From Andalucia godoyi (taxonomy: Eukaryota > Discoba > Jakobea > Jakobida > Andaluciidae): a stretch of DNA of 64,000 bases. Positions 20,901 through 29,202 of this stretch are shown here, piece after piece. The notes under the pieces were generated by a model. That model was not told where the DNA came from, did no database searches, and saw only the letters and a program-made list of their open reading frames with translations. Within the stretch, counting starts at the first letter, position 1. Every line of letters starts with the position of its first letter. Position numbers and translations under genes: made by a program. Location: the NCBI GenBank assembly GCA_009859145.1, contig VRVR01000064.1, positions 56,856 through 120,855 on the forward strand, read 5' to 3'.

Positions 20901-21713
20901 CCAGTTCTCCGGTGCGTCGTCGTCATCCTCATCATCCGGTTTTTCTGATACTGTTACTCTTCCACCAAATACTCCACAATTATCACCATATTTGCGAGAG
21001 AGGAAGACCGACAGATACACAAGCCACGACGGTATTTCTTATTCCGAGGATCTTTTGCCTCTTGTCCAAGCCCGCTTTGACGAGTCTATTCTTCGGATTG
21101 ATCTTGTTGCCGCAGAAATTTTCGAAAAGATTGGAGAGTTTTCTGACGTTTTGAAGTTGTGCAAAACATACACCATATTCAAACCGTTAACCTTGTTGTC
21201 CATCGAGGAGACACTGGTTGCTGTTCAAAAAGAGGGAATTCACAATCTGACGTTCTCTGTCAAGATAGGTTCAGCGAACGGATGGCACGATGAGCCTAGA
21301 TCCGACCCGAGCACTGTCAGCGATGCAAAGAAATGTGCGCTCGTTGCCGAGGACAATCCTTTAAATGCTCGAGTGTTGGCAAAACATCTTTCAAGACTTG
21401 AATGGGACTATGATATCGCGTGTCATGGCGTCCAGGCAGTAGAGCATTTCCAAGCAAATCCACAAAAGTACAGTGTGGTGTTGATGGATTGCTTTATGCC
21501 GATATGGACGGCTTCGAAGCAACCGCGAAGATCCGGATGGAAGAGAAGTTAATATCGGAAACTCACCGAATTCCCATCATTGCTATCACTGCAGATGTTT
21601 TGTACGAAACCCGGAAAAAGTGTTTCGAGGTGGGAATGGATGACTTCTTGGGGAAGCCCGTTCATCGGGAATCGTTAGATGCTGTACTCAAGAAGCACAA
21701 GTTGAGGCTGTAG
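17995..21713 (+). CDS. Bacteriophytochrome-type hybrid histidine kinase, receiver frameshifted
   Basis: Red/far-red photoreceptor kinase. The N-terminal PAS part has SCEKEPLPFSGNVLNYGVLL, matching the bacterial/fungal biliverdin-binding Cys site (Cys9). The GAF domain (~185-350) has CDRCMVYEFD, LHFPASDIPLIARSLYVRN, FLRSVSPVHVQYLKNM and LWGLVSCHHYSP; the plant-type RAPHxCH Cys is absent. The PHY domain (~365-600) keeps tongue motifs FFRPEKIRTIKWLGNP and LSPKLSFDSY. HisKA has SHLSHQMRTPFN (His623). The ATPase boxes are NILGNAVKY, DEGIGMG and GLTLCKQIV. A degenerate receiver-like stretch is followed by a true receiver (VAEDNPLN, VLMDCFMP). One base is missing just after MDCFMP near 21507; the remainder (MDGFEATAKIR to GKPVHRE) continues in the next frame to 21713. 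Read without correction, the protein stops at 21552. Confidence 0.88.
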
Positions 21714-21719
21714 GGTGAA
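21578..21719 (+). repeat. 142-bp block shared with 37008-37149, copy A
   Basis: Encodes the last ~45 residues of the phytochrome receiver plus the stop and a few flanking bases. It is identical to 37008-37149 except at 21686 (a versus t) and 21715 (g versus a). Outside the block the two loci diverge immediately. Confidence 0.95.
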
Positions 21720-22006
21720 TATTACGCAGCAGCAGATATTCGTAAACAGTGTACTTTCATTGATATAAGAGTGGTTCGTAAAGACTGCGGTTAAGGGACG
21801 TCGGTGAGTAACGTCCAGCACGAACGGACACTGATTGTAGGGCAATCTCGGCTGCCGTAAGTAACCTGCAGCACTTTTTGCTCTGAAAAAAAGATGTGCA
21901 ACATTTTGTTTGCTCGTTGTGTGATTTAAGAACGTTCCAGACATTGCATTGCTAGGTTGACGTATCCCATTTGACTTTGGAATCTTCTGTATAGCATTTC
22001 ACGTCC
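21714..22006. other. Intergenic spacer
   Basis: Short spacer between the phytochrome gene and the permease gene, both on plus. No feature recognised. Confidence 0.4.
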
Positions 22007-24225
22007 ATGTCATCCAATACGTCTGACGGCGAACACAAGTCCGCCACACTGTCCTTCGAGGCTGGCGCCAGCCCCTTTTTGCGGTACCGTTTTCCGAGAC
22101 AGTCTTCAGAGCTAGAGTCAGTTGTGCAGCAAGATGCATCATCACTCAATGCTTCTCTGTATTCCGACACTCCCATGATGATCGACCATTCCAGAAGGAA
22201 TCATGCACCTGCGCAAGGTTGCAGTACCAGCGGTGGCGAAGAACTTGGTTTGGACTTTGCTGGAAATCAAGTATTATTTTCAAATATCTTTGCGTCGACT
22301 CGTTCTGCAGCCCACCTGCTTGGCGAGCTGCTCTCTACAGCACTCTGCGGGAATGACATTACATCCTCATGCTTGTACACTGCTGCTTTTGTAGCGAAAT
22401 CAGCAGCTGTTTATTCTTTTATTTCTCTTTTGTTGGTGGCTTTTGTGTTGTACTTTTTCCGGTTTGTCTATGAAGAACTGGGAGATGCTCTTCCGCTGAA
22501 TTGGGGTTCGTACACAATCTTCTTGAATACGTCGCAGAAGTGGCTTGCTTCCTTTGCTGGCAGTTGCTCGTTCCTTTCCTACGTGGCAACTGCCGTTGTA
22601 AGTGTGGCAACTGCGATTTCGTATGGGTCTGCACTGTGGGGTTCTGGTGTGGACGCTACTGCCCTTACAATCGCATTGCTTGCAGTTTTCTGCCTCTTGA
22701 CGCTGCTAGGTCTGACAGAATCGGCGACCGTTGCAGTTGTGATTTTTGTCTTGCATGTCATTTCGTTGACCGCTCTGATTGTCGCTTGTTTTGTGTTCCT
22801 GTGCATGAACCCACATGTTATTCAGGAAAATTGGCGGAGCTCCGAGGCAGTTCCTTCTCAGTACAACGTCGTTGAAGGCATACTGATTGGGTTCGGCGCT
22901 GGTATGTTGGGCATCACAGGATTCGAAACAAGCTGCAACTTTCTTGAGGAGCAAAAGCCAGGGGTGTTCCCAAAGACTCTCCGCAACATGTGGATCTGTG
23001 TCCTGTTGTTCAATCCTCTCATATCGTTCTTCGCTTACGGAGTTCTGACGAACGATGAAGTTGCGAATGCATCTGGAGCCCTGCTTGCTGACATGGCACT
23101 CCGAGTGACTGGTGGGAACAGGATTTTCTTTGTCATCATTTGTGTCGATGCATTCTTGGTTCTTTGTGGAGCAGTTCTTACGGGCTACGTCGGCGTTGTT
23201 GGATTGCTAGGGCGTCTTGCGGAGGATCGCTGTATTCCAGTTGTCCTGGCTGCCAAGAATTCCCTAACTGTCACCCGTACCTTTTCTATTCTACTATTTT
23301 TCGGGATTTGCGCGTCCATGGTGTACATTGTAGGGGGAGTGGAAAATCTCGCGATCCTGGAAGGAGTCTACGCGGTTGCATTCCTGATGGTCATGACTCT
23401 TGTGGCCATCGGAAACATGCTTCTCAAGTACTGTCGCTCCTATATTCCGCGTTGTACAACGTGCTCTCTGCGCACGGCGGTTTTTGCTGCATGCTGCACC
23501 TCTGCAGCTCTGCTAATTAACGTCATTGTCGCTCCGTCTGTGTTATATTATTTCCTGATCTATCTGTCCTTCTGTGCCGTCTGTCTGTTTATCATGTTTC
23601 AGAGACTCCGTATGCTCAAGATCTTCCAGTTCATCTTGTGTTTAGCCTTGTCTCAGGTACGCTTATGGGGCTTGCATTTCGAAAATTGAGCGATGCCGAG
23701 TTCTCCGCATTTTGCAGTTCTGTAAATGCTTGGGTGAAGAGGGTGATGCATGACGTTTGCAGTCAGCCAATCGTTTTGTGCACTCGGGAGTCGGACGTGC
23801 AGTCTTGCCTAAAAATGTTGCAATACGTTCACGGAAATGAGCTGTGCGACCATGTAATTTTCGTTCACATGTTCTCCGCCGTTCCAAACGAATTCGTCAC
23901 CGAAGCGCTATCTGAGGCCGACCAAATCGATAATGATGAAGTCGTACTCACAGATCCGTCCCCCATTCAATTTCAGTTATTAGAGCATGACCTCGAAATC
24001 GTGCAAGGGCTTCGCAGCACCGTGGATTTTCTGCAACTGTGGTATCCATCGTATCGTATGGACTTGGTACTTGTGAATAGCACGTTCACTCCACTTTCGT
24101 TAGAAGCAGTGTGTAAGCATTTATCGGTTTCAAAAAATTTTGCATTCATTTCTTGTCCAGGAAAGCATGCGAACAGTGCCGTTTCCATTGGGAAGTTTGC
24201 AGGCGTCAGGATCGTAGTATCCTGA
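22007..24225 (+). CDS. APC-superfamily amino-acid permease, two exons
   Basis: A Ser-rich cytosolic N-terminus (~125 residues) is followed by about 12 hydrophobic helices. These include the APC hallmarks SYTIFLNTSQKWLASFAGS, GAGMLGITGFETSCNFLEE and PKTLRNMWICVLLFNPLI. The first frame ends at 23689 in a non-conserved tail. A GT-AG interval 23657-23700 (44 nt) joins in phase to a second frame ending at 24225. That frame carries the cytosolic domain typical of this permease group (SQPIVLCTRESDVQSCLKML, IVQGLRSTVDFLQLWYPSYR, LSVSKNFAFISCPG). The family match on both sides makes one gene near certain; whether the join is an intron or a frameshift is inference. Likely a plasma-membrane or vacuolar amino-acid transporter. 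Confidence 0.85.
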
Positions 24226-24510
24226 CCCCTGCTGTCTGTAACTTGAGCACGTACCGGCGTACCATTTTGAAGGAGATGTGGCAATTCCGGTCGGCGAGAA
24301 CCAACGTTTGGTAGCGCGCTGCTATCGCCCTTGGTCAGTTGCAGACACAGGCTTTTTCAACGTCAGATTGGGCGATGGCAGGCAGCTCGTAAATAAAATG
24401 TTCAATCGTTCTCAAAAAAACAGAAAACTATCTCCGCTGACGTTTATTGGAAGCGCGCTTACTGATGCCCATTGTCAGTGAATAATGCTCGGCTTGCATG
24501 AAGTCCGGAC

Positions 24511-25309
24511 CTAATTTAGAACGACAGAAAAAGAATCAACACACAAGGCCATCTTCTTGGAAACAATGACGTGGCCGATTGTCTCATTGCTGGAATTTCG
24601 CAGAATCAGTCGATCACGAAATCGTATTGGACGCGACAGCTTCAAAACCACTTCAACTTTCGGATTCTTCGACAAAGAACAGTAGCTCCCCGCGGATCAC
24701 ATCTCCCTCCGAGACTTCTACAAATGAAGGGACGGCTGGCAAAACAGAATTCATTGCTGCCCACAGCTCGGAAACACCCTTGTCTTCAAATGAGTCCACG
24801 TGGAAGACAGACGCGCTGAATCCAACAGCACGAAGATACTTTTTCAAATCGTCTTCGTCGTTGGAGGCCGGCATCCCGCTTCCCACTTTTGTCCAAACCA
24901 CAATCAAATCCTTGATACCCGTTGAGCGTATCAGCTTCAGATACTCCTTCACCTCACCCAAGCGAAATCCAGAATGAAATTCGTCGCTTTTTTATGATAC
25001 ACACAGAATTCCACAAGAAATATCTGCAGCAGTCAGCGCTTGCAGGAACTCGCGAATGAACATTTTGTGTCCTGGCGTGTCAAACAACTCAATGCTAGGT
25101 CCTATTTCTGTGCGGCTCCATTCAAAAGTCTTGTTACGTGAACGTTCCTCTTCAAACGTATCCAGCAGCTGTCCAAGCCAGTTATTTGGAGACTCCAGCT
25201 TTCTCTTCTCTACCTCGTGAGCGTCGGTTGACCCGTAGTTGACTAGCAGTCTACCGCACAGCGTGCTTTTCCCATGATCAACGTGCCCCGTCAAAAGAAA
25301 CCGCTTCAT
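24511..25309 (-). pseudogene. EF1A-like translational GTPase, broken and shortened
   Basis: It opens with the G1 motif GHVDHGKST and continues with switch/G3 FDTPGHKMFIREFLQAL, as in EF1A/eRF3/HBS1 GTPases. Where EF1A has VSAKKGEF, the frame reads CVS, an in-frame TAA at 24989-24991, then KSDEFHSGF and LKLIRSTGIKDLIVVWTKV (G4-like; NKxD is degenerate as TKVG). The frame continues to RGELLFFVEES, where a shift near 24660 is needed to join NPKVEVVLKLSRPI and DRLILRNSSNETIGHVI. This last part resembles the end of domain III. Domain II is largely missing. A nonsense codon, a frameshift and a lost domain together argue for a pseudogene; recoding is less likely. Confidence 0.75.
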
Positions 25310-25410
25310 CGTTATTTAAATTAATTAAAATACGTCAAGCGTAATTCATCACGTAAAAATAAAGGCAGAAATGGCGAATGAAACGCGCGCAAGTTTTGGG
25401 TGAGCACAAC

Positions 25411-25443
25411 ATCGCACAAACATCGCACAACATCGCACAACAC
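25411..25443 (+). repeat. Short tandem repeat, catcgcacaa-type unit
   Basis: Three near-perfect copies of a 10-11 base unit (catcgcacaa, once with an extra a) lie upstream of the broken GTPase. Simple-sequence repeat with no assigned role. Confidence 0.8.
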
Positions 25444-25659
25444 CCGCCAATTACGAACAATGCTTCCTGTGTGCATACAGCTGGAAAAAAAAGTGGCTTG
25501 TTATCCGAACTCTGCAAGACAAAATCACAACCCAGGAACGATCGTCTGCGCTAGGGTCGAGGAAAGGCAGGAATGAAGAAGCCCAGATAGGGCTGCATTC
25601 TTCGATGTGATTATGCACATGTGTTCGCTTTACCATGGAATAACAAAAAAAAAACGGAC

Positions 25660-27015
25660 CTACCACATTTGGCAAACTCTAACATCTTGATCATCCAGCA
25701 AACGCACACGGGATGGCGAGCTTGCGCCATAAATAGGCAATCGAGGCTCCAGAGGCTGAACGTCCTGCATCTCGACGGTCTCGGTGGACACCCCTTCGGA
25801 AAAGTCTTCCCCAGCGAGTCTGCGAATCGGAAGCATCGGGTTTGCTCCTCCAGTCTTCTTCCACCCTCCCGATTTCGGTTGATTGTTTGCAATACTTTGG
25901 TTCCCATTGCGATCGGAGACACTCGACTTGACATCTACAATGGCACGAACAACTCGAATCTTCTTGTGGACATCAACGTAGACATCCGTCTCATCGACGA
26001 TTTCTTCCGCAATAAGCTCTTCGAGCACGTCTTCAAGAGTCACGACACCAACCAAGTCATACGATTGAAAGACAAGCGCCATGTGCGAGCGACCCTGTTG
26101 GAACTTGTTCAGCAGCTGGTCAAGCGGCATGTGGGAAGGGACATGCAAAGGTTCCCGGAGAGGCAGCTGGCCGACAGTGATTCGCTTTGCAAGACCGTCA
26201 TCTGAGAAGGCCAGTCCTGCAGATTTGATGAGCGTTTTCACAATCAATAACCCAATGACATTTTTCCTGTCACCCTTCTCATAAACTGGAATTCTTGAAT
26301 GCGCCTTTTCGTACAATTCATCAAGGAAGGATGCATCAAAAACTCGATCAGCAGACGCCATGAATACAGAATCAAGCGGTGTCATGACCTGCAGCGCCGT
26401 CTTTTCGCGGAGTTCCAATGCACCGCGAATAATAGAAACTTCATCACCTGTTAATTTGTGTTCTTCCCCATGCATGCGAACAAGTTCTTTGAATTCTGCT
26501 CTTCGAAAGAATCCTGCATGCGACTTTCCAAGAATCAAATCAAGCAACTTGGAAATGGGCCAGGAAATAGGGAACGCAAGGGCCATGAGAAAACGGACGA
26601 TAGGAGAGGCGTAAGCGCCAATGACAAGCCCGTATCGCGAGCAAACACCTTGCGGAATGACCTCGCCAAAGAGGAGAACAGCAGTGACCGATATTATGAT
26701 GGCAAGGTATGATGGGACAATCCTGTCGAGTGCAAGCGGAAGTCCTTCCATTGCAACCGCATTCCACAACAGCAAAGTCACAAGCAGCAAATGCTCCTTT
26801 TCCACGAGCGGCAAAATTCTACCTGCAAAATATTTTTCTCTTTCCGACCCTACAGACACCAGAAGCCGCAAATTTAGCTTGTCAAGAGACAAGATACCGA
26901 GAGTCAGACCAGACATTAAGCCAGCGAAGCAAACAAGGAACATGCACAGGAATAGCAATGCCAGAAAAGAACCGGAACCCGGCTCGGCAACGCTCTCTTC
27001 GCAGCTTTCGCTCAT
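25660..27015 (-). CDS. CNNM/MAM3-type DUF21-CBS membrane protein
   Basis: A 451-residue protein. The N-terminal DUF21 (CNNM transmembrane) domain, ~20-190, has SGLTLGILSLDKLNL, LLLVTLLLWNAVAMEGLPL, LLFGEVIPQGVCSRYGL and FRRAEFKELVRMHGEE. A CBS pair (~205-335) follows with TALQVMTPLDSVFMASAD, HSRIPVYEKGDRKNVIGLL and MALVFQSYDLVGVVTLEDV, then the helix EELIAEEIVDETDVYVDVHK. The family comprises Mg2+ transporters or regulators (CNNM in animals, Mam3 in yeast). The C-terminal ~100 residues are variable. The ATG start gives a short N-terminus before TM1, as in fungal and plant members. Intronless. Confidence 0.92.
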   Translation of the reverse strand: MSESCEESVAEPGSGSFLALLFLCMFLVCFAGLMSGLTLGILSLDKLNLRLLVSVGSEREKYFAGRILPLVEKEHLLLVTLLLWNAVAMEGLPLALDRIVPSYLAIIISVTAVLLFGEVIPQGVCSRYGLVIGAYASPIVRFLMALAFPISWPISKLLDLILGKSHAGFFRRAEFKELVRMHGEEHKLTGDEVSIIRGALELREKTALQVMTPLDSVFMASADRVFDASFLDELYEKAHSRIPVYEKGDRKNVIGLLIVKTLIKSAGLAFSDDGLAKRITVGQLPLREPLHVPSHMPLDQLLNKFQQGRSHMALVFQSYDLVGVVTLEDVLEELIAEEIVDETDVYVDVHKKIRVVRAIVDVKSSVSDRNGNQSIANNQPKSGGWKKTGGANPMLPIRRLAGEDFSEGVSTETVEMQDVQPLEPRLPIYGASSPSRVRLLDDQDVRVCQMW

Positions 27016-28258
27016 GTAAACCTCCCAAGAAACGGCTGAAATTGGAGAAAGTACTATGATGTGTCCAATGAAATCTGATAAGTAACAACAAAATTGTTTT
27101 GTTATGAAAGAGTGACGTGGGATACTAAAAGATCAAGCAGAAGTATTTCGGCAAGCAGTACATTGAGAGAAAACTAATAAAAATAATTGCAGATTGACGA
27201 TGCGGATTTCTCAGATTTCAAACCCTTCGCAGCGGCACCGACAAAAGATTTGAAAACGTGTACGAGCAAGAAATACCACCTACCGCTCCGAGTCAGCGCT
27301 ACACTGCCATGAAGGGTGCGTTTTCAGATTTTCCAAATCCACATCTACTCGTTCATTCAAGTATTGACTTTTTTGTTCTGTTGCTTCTTTTTGCCATTTC
27401 ATTGTATTCCCTAGGATCTTGCATATCCAGCAGTTTCGAAATCAGTACGTAATTCCGTTTGTCTCTTCCAAAATCAACTGCTTCCTCCGGAGTGCTCTGC
27501 CAGTGTCCGCCGTTGGGGGTTGGTGCAGCAGTATGACAAAAGTAAAGGCACTCCCTGCTCCCAGCAAGTTGAAACTCATTTTGCCATGAGCTGCTTTTTC
27601 AAACGGTAGCGCCATCAATATGTGTCCAGTAGAAACATCTTGTCGCGTTACCGACGTTATTTTCGACCTTGCAGCTGGCCCAACAACCGTTTGACGGCTG
27701 CTTGCAGAACATTACACGCTGAAGTCTTTCTTGACAAGATATTTGATCAGCTTGGAAAGCAGTTTACCACCGCGCATGATCAGATGAAACGCAGAGTCCT
27801 TGTCGTGCTGCCATAATCAGTACTTCTAGATTTCCAACACTTATTGTCTGAGCAACCACTGCATCAGGGAGCTTTGCAGGATTCCTCGCGTAGCAACTGC
27901 ATCCTAGGCATGAATGGCTTCTCCGCGACCACCTTTCAAAGCATCGACAACCGACGGCACATAGTTCGTGTTGGACCCGATCTTGCGAAGACCGGCGTCG
28001 CTGACGACGTTACAAGAAAATAGTTGCTTTAATTTGAGCAAAAAAGGAAAATAGAAGCAGGGAAAAAGAAGAGAACATTTCTCATTGCGGAGCAGAAAGT
28101 TCAGCGGGAAAAAAATATCCGGAGAACAGATTTTGTTTCCTGTTTTTTTCGGGTCTTTTGGAGCTTCACGCATTGACAAACTGTCTATTGAAATGCGTCT
28201 CTGTTTTTTCGACTTTATTGGATTTGTGTTCTTCGGTTGACGAATTTCTTGACCAGCA
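27016..28258 (-). other. Gap with probable short exons of unknown gene(s)
   Basis: No long ORF. Several short minus-strand frames look protein-like: an ATG frame 27402-27280 (40 residues, EQKSQYLNERVDVDLENLK); a frame around 27900-27760 (KLPDAVVAQTISVGNLEVL); and a frame around 28020-27910 (VVSDAGLRKIGSNTNYVPS). A plus-strand 47-codon frame at 27310-27452 is hydrophobic (FFVLLLLFAISLYSLG). GT and AG signals are abundant, but I found no single consistent gene model. An intron-rich minus-strand gene is the likeliest content. Confidence 0.3.
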
Positions 28259-28645
28259 ATGCGTTTTGTGTTTTGTCTTGTGCTTTGCGCAACGATCGCT
28301 GCGGCAGTGTATGCAAGCCCTTGTGCCACTTGTGGAGGGGCGGCGCATGCTGACATTGCCTCTTCTTGCGCAAAGTTTTCCGGCTGGTCGCAGCACTGTT
28401 GCCAGTGCATTGTGGAGCATGAGTCTGGGGGAAACTACCATGCGTGCAATGAAAATACGAATCAGTCGAAAGACGTGGGATTGTGGCAGGTGAACTCAGC
28501 AAACTGGAATGCCTGCAACGGTGGTTCGCCCCCATGTGAGATTGAGAACAACCTGAAGTGTGCCATTGATGTTTGGCACTGGGGCGGCGGAACCTGGAAA
28601 TACTGGTCCACCTGCGGCGCGTGTGGATGCTGCGGGAGCGCATGA
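28259..28645 (+). CDS. Small secreted lysozyme-like protein
   Basis: A 128-residue preprotein. A signal peptide (MRFVFCLVLCATIAAAVYA) is followed by a Cys-rich mature domain. The core HESGGNYHACNENTNQSKDV, then GLWQVNSANW and CAIDVWHWGGGTWKYWSTC, fits the lysozyme/transglycosylase fold: catalytic Glu in ESGG, a GLWQVN strand like GLFQIN, and a C-terminal helix region ending in W...C. About 13 cysteines suggest heavy disulfide bonding and extracellular or phagosomal action on peptidoglycan. The ATG start is unambiguous. It could serve bacterial digestion or defence. The fold match is by motif only. Confidence 0.8.
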   Translation: MRFVFCLVLCATIAAAVYASPCATCGGAAHADIASSCAKFSGWSQHCCQCIVEHESGGNYHACNENTNQSKDVGLWQVNSANWNACNGGSPPCEIENNLKCAIDVWHWGGGTWKYWSTCGACGCCGSA

Positions 28646-29202
28646 TGATAAGATTTCCAGACCTCTCATTTGATGCCGAATTTGTAGTTTTTTCTTCTTC
28701 TTCTGGAGTTCTGTGTTGTTGAACATGAATAAACAAAGGAGAAGCAATTGCGTATCTCATGTATGTCGCATTTCAGCTCTTCTCATCGCGATGCTTCTTG
28801 CACATTTTCGACGACGGCGGCGGAAGCCGAAGCAACTGAATGGCCAAGAATCACTTGCAAAAGGCCAGCTGGAAGATACTGACATCCTCCTGATGCCTTT
28901 GAGAACTCCCAATTGCCCAAAAGTCCTTCCAATTGTCTGCTGCATGTCACCCCAGTAAATTATTAAGAAAGTGATTCATCCCATTCCATACAGTTGGAGA
29001 AGAGCCAGAATGTGTTTGTTGTCTTTCTGTGAATAAGAACCATTGTACAGTGAAAGGCATCCAGCTTCCGCTTTGAGCATTGTGTGCCATCAGCATATCC
29101 AATGTCAAGCAATGAACTAGAATGTGCAGTATGGAATCTGGAACACATCAGAATCGTCTCCAGGAATGCCTTAAGCTGTCTTCAAAAGACACTCCTTGCT
29201 TT
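28646..29202. other. Intergenic, no gene seen
   Basis: Convergent spacer between the lysozyme-like gene and topoisomerase II. A short frame at 28713-28958 has a basic patch but no recognisable feature. Confidence 0.4.

Noticed and set aside
24989-24991. In-frame TAA here and in-frame TAG/TAA at 36454 and ~46068 as evidence for a variant genetic code
   Set aside because: All three sit in copies that carry other lesions, while the intact long genes contain no internal stops and end with TAA, TAG or TGA.
25411-25443. Telomere-like or centromeric repeat
   Set aside because: Only three copies of a 10-11 base unit, isolated between genes; an ordinary simple repeat.
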